This document shows positions 37,178-45,377 of a DNA stretch of 64,000 nucleotides, piece after piece. The position numbers were made by a program, and so were the translations under genes. The notes below the pieces were generated by a model. It was not told where the DNA came from, searched no databases, and was given only the letters and a program-made list of their open reading frames with translations. Source of the DNA: Microbacterium sp. SZ1 (lineage in GTDB: Bacteria; Actinomycetota; Actinomycetes; Actinomycetales; Microbacteriaceae); NCBI RefSeq assembly GCF_002362255.1, contig NZ_LPVV01000003.1:186001-250000 (forward strand). The letters are read 5' to 3'. How positions within the stretch are numbered: the first letter of the stretch is position 1; every line of letters starts with the position of its first letter.

Positions 37178-37947
37178 CGGGCGCTCTCCTTCCTGCGCGC
37201 GGCGAACGCGCGCGCCTGCGAGACGAGGTCGGCGAAGAGACGCCGGTCCTCGGCGTTCTCCTCGGGATGCCATTGCACGCCGACGACATGGCCGCCGTCG
37301 GTGTCGACGAACGCCTGCACGAGGCCGTCGTCGGAGTGGGCGGCTGCGACGAGACCTTCGCCGAGTCGGTCGATCCCCTGATGGTGATAGCTGTGCACCG
37401 TCATGTCGCTCTCGCGGATGATGTCGGCGAAGGGCGTGTCCTCCGCGATCTCGACCTCGTTCTCGGCGTACACCCCGCCGCCGATGCGGTACTTCTCGGT
37501 GCCGAGCGACTCGGGCAGGTGCTGCTGCAGCGTGCCGCCACGGGCCACGTTGACGAGCTGCAGTCCGCGGCAGATCGCGAGCACGGGGATGCGGCGACGC
37601 TCCGCCGCACGGAACAGGGCGAGCTCCCACGCGTCGCGGTCGACCCGTGCCGGGTCGGTGAGCGGATGCCGCTCCTCGCCGTAGAGCTCGGGCGCCACGT
37701 CCGCTCCGCCGGAGAGGACGAGACCGTCCATCCCGGCGATCGCCGCGTCCGCAGCATCCGGATCCTGCGGAGGGAGGAGCAGCGCGATGCCGCCTGAGTC
37801 GGTCACCCCGGTCAGGTACTGCTCGGGGAGGAACGCCGCCCTGACGTCCCACACCCCCTGCTGCGCGCGCTCGAGGTAGGTCGTGACGCCGATGATCGGC
37901 GCGCGGCCGGATCCCTCGGCAGCCACGTCAGAGTCGTTCGAAACCAC
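37174..37947 (-). CDS. puuD: gamma-glutamyl-gamma-aminobutyrate hydrolase (class I glutamine amidotransferase-like)
   Basis: The 257-residue protein has GVTTYLERAQQGVWDVRAAFLP, typical of peptidase C26, followed by nucleophile C126 in AICRGLQLVN and catalytic H227/E229 in QWHPEEN. PuuD-type enzymes release GABA from gamma-glutamyl-GABA. It overlaps the GS-like gene by 20 bp and the ALDH gene by 4 bp, so the three are translationally linked. A GTG start is used. Confidence 0.92.
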   Translation of the reverse strand: MVSNDSDVAAEGSGRAPIIGVTTYLERAQQGVWDVRAAFLPEQYLTGVTDSGGIALLLPPQDPDAADAAIAGMDGLVLSGGADVAPELYGEERHPLTDPARVDRDAWELALFRAAERRRIPVLAICRGLQLVNVARGGTLQQHLPESLGTEKYRIGGGVYAENEVEIAEDTPFADIIRESDMTVHSYHHQGIDRLGEGLVAAAHSDDGLVQAFVDTDGGHVVGVQWHPEENAEDRRLFADLVSQARAFAARRKESAR

Positions 37948-39283
37948 GGATGCGCTCCCAGTCGGTGACGGCTGCGTCGTAGGCCTCGAGCTCGATGCGC
38001 GCCTGATTGAGGTAGTGGTCGACGACGTCGTCGCCGAATGCCTGTCGTGCGATCGTCGATTCGCGGAACAGCTGTGCGGCCTCGCGCAGCGTGGTCGGCA
38101 GGTGGTCGACGGCGTCCTCGTAGGCGTTTCCGGTGAAGCGCTCGGGAAGGGGCAGCTCGTTCTCGATGCCGTAGAGCCCGCCGGCGATGATCGCCGCGAT
38201 GCCGAGGTAGGGGTTCACGTCGCCGCCCGGGACGCGGTTCTCGACGCGCAGCGCCGATCCGTGTCCGACGACGCGCAGCGCGCAGGTGCGGTTGTCGATG
38301 CCCCAGGCGACTCCGGTGGGCGCGAAGCTGCCCTTCGCGAAGCGCTTGTACGAGTTGATGTTCGGCGCGTAGAGCAGCGTGAACTCGCGCAGAGTGGCGA
38401 GGATGCCGGCGATCCAGTGCTCCATGACGGGACTGAAGCCATGCTCGCCGTCGCCGGCCATGACCGGCGCACCCGACCGATCGCGCAGCGACAGGTGGAT
38501 GTGGCAGCTGTTGCCCTCGCGCTCGTTGAACTTGGCCATGAAGGTGATCGCCTGCCCGTGCTTGCCCGCGATCTCCTTGGCGCCGTTCTTGTAGATCGCA
38601 TGCTGATCGGCCGTCTCGCGCACCTCGGCGTAGCGGAACGCGATCTCCTGCTGCCCGAAGTTGCACTCGCCCTTCACGCCCTCGCAGTACATGCCGGCGC
38701 CGTCCATGCTGTTGCGGATGTCGCGCAGCAGCGGCTCCATGCGCGTCGAGGCCAGCAGGTTGTAGTCGACGTTGTAGTCGGTCGCGGGGGTGAGCCCCTC
38801 GTACTTGCGGGCCCAGGCGTCGCGGTAGGTGTTCTCGAACACGATGAACTCGAGCTCCGTGCCCGAGTAGCCGGTCCAGCCGCGCTCGGCCAGCCGGTCG
38901 CGCTGCCGGTCGAGAATCGCTCGCGGAGACGGCCCGACCGGCTCGCCGTTCTGCCAGACCAGGTCGGCCATCACGAGCGCGGTGCCGTCGAGCCACGGGA
39001 TGCGGCGCAGCGTCTCTGCATCGGGTCTCAGCACCATGTCTCCGTAGCCGCGATCCCAGCCCGACATCGCGTAGCCGTGGACCGTGTTCATGTCGACGTC
39101 CACCGAGAGGAGGTAGTCGCAGGCCTCGGCGCCGTGGTGCAGGATGTCCTCCTGGAACAGCCGCGCCGACACGCGCTTGCCGACGAGTCGGCCCTGCGCG
39201 TCCGCGAAGGCGACGATCACCGTGTCGATCTGGCCGGCGGCGATGCCGGCGTCCAGCTGGTCGATGCTCAGATTGCCCGACAT
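37928..39283 (-). CDS. glutamine synthetase family protein, probable gamma-glutamylpolyamine synthetase
   Basis: The 451-residue protein has GS catalytic motifs: GTELEFIVFENTY (metal Glu), the NSCHIHLSL segment, RVVGHGSALRVENRVPGGDVNPYL (ATP and substrate). It lacks the adenylylation Tyr loop of GlnA I-beta. It belongs with GlnA3/PuuA-type ligases that couple glutamate to putrescine or another amine using ATP. Neighbouring PuuD and ALDH genes and the divergent permease support this role over glutamine synthesis. It is the first gene of the minus-strand operon. Confidence 0.92.
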   Translation of the reverse strand: MSGNLSIDQLDAGIAAGQIDTVIVAFADAQGRLVGKRVSARLFQEDILHHGAEACDYLLSVDVDMNTVHGYAMSGWDRGYGDMVLRPDAETLRRIPWLDGTALVMADLVWQNGEPVGPSPRAILDRQRDRLAERGWTGYSGTELEFIVFENTYRDAWARKYEGLTPATDYNVDYNLLASTRMEPLLRDIRNSMDGAGMYCEGVKGECNFGQQEIAFRYAEVRETADQHAIYKNGAKEIAGKHGQAITFMAKFNEREGNSCHIHLSLRDRSGAPVMAGDGEHGFSPVMEHWIAGILATLREFTLLYAPNINSYKRFAKGSFAPTGVAWGIDNRTCALRVVGHGSALRVENRVPGGDVNPYLGIAAIIAGGLYGIENELPLPERFTGNAYEDAVDHLPTTLREAAQLFRESTIARQAFGDDVVDHYLNQARIELEAYDAAVTDWERIRGFERL

Positions 39284-39306
39284 CCCACGCTCCGTTCTCC
39301 TGCGGT

Positions 39307-39329
39307 GAAGCGATCGGCCGATCGGCTTC
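39307..39329. promoter_or_regulatory. candidate operator between the GS-like and permease genes
   Basis: A perfect 12-bp palindrome GATCGGCCGATC (39312-39323) flanked by GAAG and CTTC lies 24 bp from the GS-like start. The 158-bp spacer (39284-39441) must hold both promoters; an AT-rich GTTTAAAG patch at 39354-39361 and a TTGACT at about 39376 are also present. Confidence 0.45.
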
Positions 39330-39441
39330 GCCCTCAGAGTAGATGACCTCGTCGTTTAAAGGTAGACGAAACCACCATTGACTGTCACAATCATCCGCAA
39401 GGCGCACACCCGGTGCCGGCACGCGAGCGAGCGGAGAGCGG

Positions 39442-40989
39442 ATGTCTGGTCAGAGCAGTGAGTCCCGCAAGGTCGCCGGGGCGACCTATACCCGGGCGGG
39501 GAGCGAGTACTTCGAGAAGCGGACCCTCAAGCGATCCGCCGGCGTCTGGGGGCTGTGGGGCCTCGCGGTGGCCGCCGTCATCTCGGGCGACTTCTCGGGA
39601 TGGAACTTCGGCATCGACTTCGCCGGCTTCGGCGGGATGCTGATCGCCTTCGTGATCCTCGTGATCATGTACTACGGCATGATCTTCTCGATCGGCGAGA
39701 TGGCCGCGGCGATGCCGCACACCGGCGGCGCATACTCCTTCGCCCGCTCGGCGATGGGCCCCTGGGGCGGCCTGGTCACGGGAGCCGCCGAGACGATCGA
39801 GTACGTCGCGACGACTGCCGTGATCGTGTATTTCTCGGCATCGTACGCCAACGGGATCACGAGCGAGCTGCTGGGCCTCGTCCTGCCGGGGTGGGTCTGG
39901 TACCTCATCCTCTACGTCGTCTTCATCGCCCTGAACTCTGCGGGCGCCGCGATCTCGTTCCGCTTCGCGATCGTCGTGTCGGTGATCTCGATCGGCATCA
40001 TCCTCGTGTTCTCGGCGATGGCCCTGTTCTCCGGCGCCTTCAGCTGGGACGCACTGTGGGACATCGCCCCCGACGAGGGCCAGTCGACGTTCCTCCCCCA
40101 CGGCGTGCTTCCGATCCTCTTCGCACTGCCCTTCGCGATGTGGTTCTTCCTCGGGATCGAAGAGCTGCCTCTGGCCGCCGAGGAGTCGCACAACCCGACC
40201 CGCGACATTCCGAAGGCCGGCTTCTGGGCCCGCGGCACGCTCATCGTGACCGGACTCCTGGTGCTGTTCCTCAACACCGGGGTGATCGGCGCCGAGGCGA
40301 CCGGTACGGCCGGAGAGCCGCTGCTCGACGGATTCCGCGCGATCGTGGGCGACCAGCTGGCCGCCGTGCTCGCGCTGTTCGCCCTGATCGGTCTGCTCGC
40401 CTCGCTGCAGGGCATCATGTTCGCCTACGGCCGCAACATGTACTCGCTGTCCCGCGCCGGCTACTACCCGCGCTTCCTGTCGCTCACCGGCAAGCGGCAG
40501 ACGCCGTGGGTCGCGCTGGTCGTGGGCGCGGCGATCGGCTTCGTCGCCCTCATCGTGCTCGACGTGCTGGCCGCGCTCGACGCGGAGGGCGCGGGGACCG
40601 TCGCCGGTGCGATCGTGCTGAACATCGCCGTGTGGGGCGCGGTGCTCGCCTACGCCCTGCAGCTGATCTCGTTCATGATCCTGCGGCGCAAGTACCCGAA
40701 CGTCGACCGCCCCTACCGCAGCCCGTGGGGCGTACCCGGTGCGGCGATCGCGCTGGTGATCGCGGCGCTGATCTTCCTCGGGTTCCTGCTCAATCCGACG
40801 TTCGGCCCCGCGATCATCGCCATCGCGATCGTGTACGTGGTGATCCTGCTGGGCTTCGGGCTGTTCTTCCGGCACCGGCTCGTGCTCTCCCCGGAGGAGG
40901 AGTATGCGCTGTCCGGCGGCTCGCACGGCGACCCGCAGGCCGAGGGCTACGACGCCATGGAGGGAGAGGTGTTCGGCGGCGGTCGCTAG
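39442..40989 (+). CDS. APC family amino acid/polyamine permease
   Basis: The 515-residue protein has about 12 transmembrane helices, beginning WGLWGLAVAAVISGDFSGWNFG and including the APC consensus GEMAAAMPHTGGAYSFARSA. It resembles ethanolamine/putrescine permeases of the EAT group and should import a cationic amine by proton symport. It is divergent from the GS-like/PuuD/ALDH operon, which would consume the imported amine. It ends convergent to the CsoR-like gene. Confidence 0.93.
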   Translation: MSGQSSESRKVAGATYTRAGSEYFEKRTLKRSAGVWGLWGLAVAAVISGDFSGWNFGIDFAGFGGMLIAFVILVIMYYGMIFSIGEMAAAMPHTGGAYSFARSAMGPWGGLVTGAAETIEYVATTAVIVYFSASYANGITSELLGLVLPGWVWYLILYVVFIALNSAGAAISFRFAIVVSVISIGIILVFSAMALFSGAFSWDALWDIAPDEGQSTFLPHGVLPILFALPFAMWFFLGIEELPLAAEESHNPTRDIPKAGFWARGTLIVTGLLVLFLNTGVIGAEATGTAGEPLLDGFRAIVGDQLAAVLALFALIGLLASLQGIMFAYGRNMYSLSRAGYYPRFLSLTGKRQTPWVALVVGAAIGFVALIVLDVLAALDAEGAGTVAGAIVLNIAVWGAVLAYALQLISFMILRRKYPNVDRPYRSPWGVPGAAIALVIAALIFLGFLLNPTFGPAIIAIAIVYVVILLGFGLFFRHRLVLSPEEEYALSGGSHGDPQAEGYDAMEGEVFGGGR

Positions 40990-41011
40990 ATCGAGCGGTG
41001 CGCCGGGGCCG

Positions 41012-41284
41012 TCACTTGCTGCTGAAGTCGAACGCCTTCAACAGCTCGTCGACGGCCTTGTCGCGCTCGTCGCCGCCCTCCTCGAACATGTGCGTCACGT
41101 GCGTGCGCAGGTGGTTCTCCAGCAGGAGGCGATTGAGGGACTCCAGCGAGCGCTGGATGGCCCTGGACTGCGTGATGATGTCCATGCAGTAGTCCTCGTT
41201 CTCGATCATCCGCGCGACGCCGCGCATCTGACCCTCCAGGATGCTGGTGCGGTGCAGGGCGCGCTTCTTGATGTCTTCGATCAC
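41012..41284 (-). CDS. CsoR/RcnR family metal-sensing repressor
   Basis: The 90-residue all-helical protein has the family signature LEGQMRGVARMI and EDYCMDIITQS. Candidate ligands are C33, H58 and H62. Copper CsoR has Cys-His-Cys at these positions, while the Ni/Co sensor RcnR has Cys-His-His. The third Cys is absent here, so nickel/cobalt-type or another selectivity is more likely than Cu(I). No exporter gene is adjacent. GTG start with TACGCT 6 nt upstream. Confidence 0.9.
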   Translation of the reverse strand: MIEDIKKRALHRTSILEGQMRGVARMIENEDYCMDIITQSRAIQRSLESLNRLLLENHLRTHVTHMFEEGGDERDKAVDELLKAFDFSSK

Positions 41285-41290
41285 GCTTCG

Positions 41291-41296
41291 AGCGTA
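41291..41296 (-). promoter_or_regulatory. -10-like TACGCT, leaderless start
   Basis: On the minus strand TACGCT precedes the GTG at 41284 by 6 nt. Confidence 0.45.
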
Positions 41297-41377
41297 CGCG
41301 CCCCAGGCGCCCATGCGCTCGCTCCTGTACGGGTTCAGGACCGCTCTCCACGCCGCTGCGCGTGAAAGGATGACGTC

Positions 41378-42655
41378 ATGCCGCGAACACCGATGGCGCT
41401 GCTCTCTCCCGCCGACCAGGAACGACGCCTCGCGCTGCGTCGGATGAAAGCCGTCGCGCTCGGCGCGCTGATCTTCATGGCCGTGCTGTTCGTGATCGCG
41501 TTCTGGCTGCAGGAGCGTCAACCCTTGCTCGCCTACGTGCGCGCGGCGGCCGAGGGCGGAATGGTCGGCGCGCTCGCGGACTGGTTCGCCGTGACGGCGC
41601 TGTTCCGTCGTCCGCTCGGGCTGCCCATCCCGCACACCGCGATCATCCCGAGCCGCAAGGACGAGATCGGCCGCACGCTCGGCGAGTTCGTCGAGACGAA
41701 CTTCCTCGAGGGATCGGTCGTGCGGGCGAAGCTGTCGACCACCGCGATCGCGCGGCGCGGCGGCGAGTGGTTGCGCGAGCCTCAGCACGCCGAGCGCGTC
41801 GGCGCGGAAGGGGCGACGATCGCCACCGCCGTCCTGAACGCCCTGAGCGACGACGACGTGCGCGACCTCATCACCGACCTCGCCCGCGAGCATCTCGTCT
41901 CCCCGGAATGGGGGCCGCCCGCCGGCCAGTGGCTCGAGAAGATCGTCGAGGCTGACGCTCATCAGGGTGCCGTGGACCTCGCCGTCGACACGGTCGGCCG
42001 CTGGCTCGACGCGAACGCGGCCTCCTTCTCGGGACTCATCTCGCGCCGACTCCCCGGCTGGGTGCCGAAGCTCGCGCACCGCTTCGTCGACGACACCGCC
42101 TACAACGAGGCGGTGAAGTTCGTCCGGGCTGTGCACGACGACCCGAGACACCCCGCGCGCGTCGCGATCGACGGATACCTCGCCCGGCTCGCCGACAATC
42201 TGCAGAACGATCCGGCGACGCGCGAGAAGCTCGAGAACGCGAAGGCATCGCTGTTCGACAGTCCCCGCGTCGGCACGCTGGCTGCCGAGGCGTGGAACAC
42301 GGCGAAGAACGGACTCCTCGCCTCGCTCGCCGACCCCGAGAGCGGTCTGCGCCGACGCGCCGTGCAGGCGCTGCAGGAGGTCGGCGAGAGGCTGGCGACG
42401 GATGCCGCGCTGCAGGGTCGCGTCGACACCTGGGTCTCCGATGCGGCCGTGTTCCTCGTCGACCGCTATCGGCACGACATCGCGTCGATCATCACCGACA
42501 CCGTCGAGCGCTGGGATCCCGCCGAGACGACCGAGAAGATCGAGCTGATGGTCGGTCGCGACCTGCAGTACATCCGCCTCAACGGCACGGTCGTGGGCGC
42601 CCTCGCGGGCCTCGCGATCTTCGCGATCGCGCACGCACTCATCCCGGGCGCCTGA
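41378..42655 (+). CDS. DUF445 family membrane-associated protein
   Basis: The 425-residue protein has a hydrophobic helix near residues 24-43 (KAVALGALIFMAVLFVIAFW) and another at the C-terminus (VGALAGLAIFAIAHALI). Between them is a long amphipathic region with GGMVGALADWFAVTALFRRPLGLPIPHTAIIP, the DUF445 signature. The family is widespread in bacteria without an assigned activity. It is followed 11 bp later by the arginase-family gene. Confidence 0.92.
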   Translation: MPRTPMALLSPADQERRLALRRMKAVALGALIFMAVLFVIAFWLQERQPLLAYVRAAAEGGMVGALADWFAVTALFRRPLGLPIPHTAIIPSRKDEIGRTLGEFVETNFLEGSVVRAKLSTTAIARRGGEWLREPQHAERVGAEGATIATAVLNALSDDDVRDLITDLAREHLVSPEWGPPAGQWLEKIVEADAHQGAVDLAVDTVGRWLDANAASFSGLISRRLPGWVPKLAHRFVDDTAYNEAVKFVRAVHDDPRHPARVAIDGYLARLADNLQNDPATREKLENAKASLFDSPRVGTLAAEAWNTAKNGLLASLADPESGLRRRAVQALQEVGERLATDAALQGRVDTWVSDAAVFLVDRYRHDIASIITDTVERWDPAETTEKIELMVGRDLQYIRLNGTVVGALAGLAIFAIAHALIPGA

Positions 42656-42666
42656 CAGGAGCAGCC

Positions 42667-43581
42667 ATGGCCCTCTCACACGATCCTCTCTGGCCCCGGG
42701 CCGGCTCCTGGCCCGCCGTCGACGGAGAAGCGGACGCCGTCCTGCTCGGCGTTCCGACGTGGCGCACCTCGCTCTCGCCGACCGGTGCGCACGCGACGCC
42801 TGCGGCGATCCGGGAGGCGCTCCCCCGCTACGGCACGACCGTGCTCGGACCGCCGATCGTCGACCTCGGGGAGATTCTGAGGATCGCGGATGCCGGCGAC
42901 ATCGCCGAACCCGACGGCGACGAGGGCGAGGCCGAGACCATCGCCCGCGTGCGGGAGCTCTCCGAGGACGCCCGACTCGTGATCGCTCTGGGCGGCGACA
43001 ACTCGCTCACCTACCCCGTCGCTCTCGGTTCGCGGGCCACGGGCCTCATCACGTTCGACGCACACTTCGATCTGCGCGACGGCGTCTCGAACGGCACACC
43101 CGTGCGTCGTCTCGTCGAAGACACCCCGAAGGGCTCGACGGTCGACACGACCCGCATCGATCCGTCGAGAGTCGTTCAGATCGGCATCGCGGACTTCGCG
43201 AATTCGGCCGCCTATGCGCGGCGCGCGGCGGAGTGGGGCATCCGCGTCATCACACTCGACGAGGTACGACGGCGGGGCGCCGCCGACGTCGTGGTGGAAG
43301 CGCTGGAGATCGCGGGGTCCGGCGACGCGGCCCGCGTTCACCTCGACATCGATGTGGACGTCTGCGATCGCTCGGTCGCCCCCGGGTGCCCGGCGAGCGT
43401 GCCAGGCGGACTGGCCGCGTGGGAGCTGCGTGCGCTCACGAGAGCGGTGGCCGCCGACGACCGTGTCGTGAGCGCCGACCTCGCGGAGGTCGACGCAACG
43501 GCCGACGCCGAGGACGGGCGGACCGTCAGGCTCGCTGCATTGTGCGTGCTGGAGCTGCTGGCGGGTCTCGCTTCGCGCTGA
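42667..43581 (+). CDS. arginase/agmatinase/formimidoglutamase family protein with altered metal site
   Basis: The 304-residue protein has the ureohydrolase fold with DAHFD (131-135) and DIDVD (227-231) metal-binding motifs. The first motif, normally GGDHS or GGGHE, is GGDNS: N112 replaces the His that binds one Mn. The usual DP after the third motif is DR (234-235). It could use a single metal, act on an unusual guanidino/formimino substrate, or be inactive. In a region rich in amine catabolism an agmatinase-like role is tempting, but it is 1.7 kb away and downstream of DUF445. Confidence 0.87.
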   Translation: MALSHDPLWPRAGSWPAVDGEADAVLLGVPTWRTSLSPTGAHATPAAIREALPRYGTTVLGPPIVDLGEILRIADAGDIAEPDGDEGEAETIARVRELSEDARLVIALGGDNSLTYPVALGSRATGLITFDAHFDLRDGVSNGTPVRRLVEDTPKGSTVDTTRIDPSRVVQIGIADFANSAAYARRAAEWGIRVITLDEVRRRGAADVVVEALEIAGSGDAARVHLDIDVDVCDRSVAPGCPASVPGGLAAWELRALTRAVAADDRVVSADLAEVDATADAEDGRTVRLAALCVLELLAGLASR

Positions 43582-43604
43582 GCACTGCAGACCTCCGCAA
43601 AGAC

Positions 43605-43635
43605 GAAGGTCCCCCGGGCTGACCGGGGGACCTTC
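43605..43635 (+). terminator. Rho-independent-like hairpin after the arginase-family gene
   Basis: A perfect 13-bp stem (GAAGGTCCCCCGG with its complement) encloses a 5-nt loop GCTGA, 23 bp after the stop. No long T-run follows. Confidence 0.8.
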
Positions 43636-43641
43636 TCACGG

Positions 43642-43714
43642 TGGACCTAAGGGGATTCGAACCCCTGACCTCCTCGATGCGAACGAGGCGCGCTACCAAC
43701 TGCGCCATAGGCCC
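43642..43714 (-). tRNA. tRNA-Ala (anticodon CGC)
   Basis: The 73-nt gene folds as a full cloverleaf: acceptor GGGCCTA/TAGGTCC with discriminator A73, D arm GCGC/GCGC, anticodon stem CCTCG/CGAGG with loop TTCGCAT, and T arm AGGGG/CCCCT with TTCGAAT. The G3-U70 wobble pair, the main alanine identity element, is present. The anticodon CGC reads GCG, a frequent codon in this genome. The 3' CCA is not encoded. Confidence 0.97.
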
Positions 43715-43765
43715 GTGAACCTCCACTACGTTATCACGCTCGACGAGGTGGCTGCGTCCGCGGGG

Positions 43766-44638
43766 TCACCCCGCAGCCCTCTTCGCGAGCAGTTCCCGCA
43801 CGTGTGCTTCGATCTCCGCATCGTCGACGAAGCCCATCCGTGCGTACGGCGACGCCGCAGCGGCCGCCGGCTCGCTCTGCCGCGCGGGAAGGCGAACGGG
43901 AGCCTCGGGCGCCATGCGCTCTGCGCGCTCGCGCAGCTCCGCCAGGCGGGTGGCCTTACGGAGCTCCTCCTGAGCGTCCATTTCGGCGCGTGCCGTCTGA
44001 GCGCGGGAACCGGTCACCGACACGAGCGGCTCCGGCAGGTGACGGGGGGTCCAGGTGGCGCGCCCCTGGTCGTGGAGGGGCGGCGACACGCGTTCGCGCA
44101 CCTCCATTTCCTGGTGCGCCGCTGTTCGGCGGACGGCACGACCGGCCACCGACGCCATGCGCTGCAGCAGCACCGCACCGATCAGGACAGCCGCCCCGCC
44201 CACCCACAGCAGGAGCTGCGCCTGAGCGGCGATGAACTGCCAGACCCCGAGGCCGGTCACGACGAGTCCGAGAAGCACGAGAGACGAGGAGGCGATCCGC
44301 ACCCGCCGACGCGCGCGGGCCTGTCGCACCACCGGGTCGGCCTTGGCGGCGGCGAGCTGCTCGCGGAGCACGGCGAGCTCCGCCGCCTCCTTCTCCGACT
44401 GGAGCCGCTTGGCGAGCTTCTGCTGCGCGAGTGCGGTGCGTGCGTTCAGCTCGAGGCGAACCTCCCCGGGCGTCTCGCTGGTCTCGGCCAGCACTCGGAG
44501 GGCTTGATTGAGGCGAACGGCGTTGCGCTCGGCGGCATCGTACTGGAAGCGCCCGCGCCAGGAGGGCAGCAGATACAGCAGCCACAGGAGCACGGCGACG
44601 AGCACGATCACTCCCCCGCTCAGCACCGGCCCGTCCAT
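43766..44638 (-). CDS. membrane protein of unknown function with coiled coil
   Basis: The 290-residue protein has an N-terminal helix (GGVIVLVAVLLWLLYLLPSW), a charged helical stretch 35-105 that may form a coiled coil (LNARTALAQQKLAKRLQSEK), and two central helices (SSLVLLGLVVTGLGVWQFI and LLLWVGGAAVLIGAVLL). A basic, polar C-terminal region follows. Actinobacteria commonly carry such uncharacterised membrane proteins; no enzyme motif is visible. TACCGT lies 7 nt before the ATG. Confidence 0.85.
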   Translation of the reverse strand: MDGPVLSGGVIVLVAVLLWLLYLLPSWRGRFQYDAAERNAVRLNQALRVLAETSETPGEVRLELNARTALAQQKLAKRLQSEKEAAELAVLREQLAAAKADPVVRQARARRRVRIASSSLVLLGLVVTGLGVWQFIAAQAQLLLWVGGAAVLIGAVLLQRMASVAGRAVRRTAAHQEMEVRERVSPPLHDQGRATWTPRHLPEPLVSVTGSRAQTARAEMDAQEELRKATRLAELRERAERMAPEAPVRLPARQSEPAAAAASPYARMGFVDDAEIEAHVRELLAKRAAG

Positions 44639-44645
44639 GTCGACA

Positions 44646-44651
44646 ACGGTA
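44646..44651 (-). promoter_or_regulatory. -10-like TACCGT, leaderless start
   Basis: On the minus strand TACCGT precedes the ATG at 44638 by 7 nt. Confidence 0.45.
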
Positions 44652-44719
44652 CGGGAACACCGTTCGCGCGCGCGCTCAGTGAGGGCGCGTGTCGCGAGCG
44701 GATTCGCCGTGATCCGGGA

Positions 44720-45349
44720 TCAGATCGACAGGCGGTCGGTGGGCGGCACGTCCGCCGCGTGCACCGGAACCTGACCGTTCAGCCATCTGGCGAGCACACC
44801 CTGCGGCACGTCCTCCCGTGTCAGCGCGAAGGCGTAGTGATCGCGCCAGTCACCGTCGATGTGGATGTACCGGCGCCGCAGGCCCTCGTATCGGAAGCCG
44901 AGCTTCTGCACGACGCGCAGGCTCGCCGCGTTCTCCGGACGGATGCAGATCTCCATGCGATGCAGTCCGTACTCGGTGAAGCAGGCGTCGGTCGCGAGCG
45001 CGACGGCCGTCGGCGTGACTCCCCGACCGGCGAAGCGTTCACTGACCCAATAGCCGATCGTCGCCGAGCACAGCGACCCTCGAGCGACGCCCCACACGTT
45101 GAGCTGACCAGCGATCTCTCCGTCGTACTCCATGACGAAGGGATACCCTCCGCCGTCGCGGTACTGCTGCAGGAGGCGGCGGATGCTGAGACGCATGTCG
45201 AACGACACAGAGCCGTGAGGCACGGTGGCCTCCCACGGCTGCAACCAGGCGCGGTTCGACAGCAGCTCGTGCTGCAGCGGCCGCGCGTCCCGTGATCGGA
45301 CCAGGCGCACTTCGATCGGGCCGTGCCGCATCCCCGTCGCCTGATCCAT
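44720..45349 (-). CDS. GNAT family N-acetyltransferase (RimJ-like)
   Basis: The 209-residue protein resembles ribosomal-protein-alanine N-acetyltransferases: VRLVRSRDARPLQHELLSNR, GYWVSERFAGRGVTPTAVAL (acetyl-CoA pyrophosphate loop), and RPENAASLRVVQKLGFRYEGL. The ATG at 45349 is chosen over an upstream GTG because GGGAG lies 7 nt before it. It is 28 bp downstream of galU and may share its transcript. Confidence 0.9.
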   Translation of the reverse strand: MDQATGMRHGPIEVRLVRSRDARPLQHELLSNRAWLQPWEATVPHGSVSFDMRLSIRRLLQQYRDGGGYPFVMEYDGEIAGQLNVWGVARGSLCSATIGYWVSERFAGRGVTPTAVALATDACFTEYGLHRMEICIRPENAASLRVVQKLGFRYEGLRRRYIHIDGDWRDHYAFALTREDVPQGVLARWLNGQVPVHAADVPPTDRLSI

Positions 45350-45377
45350 CAGAATGCTCCCGACGCCCACGTCGCGC

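Noticed and set aside
39391..40926. A 511-codon minus-strand frame opposite the amine permease.
   Set aside because: Extreme Arg/Asp/His/Glu composition typical of antisense translation; the permease on the plus strand is unambiguous.
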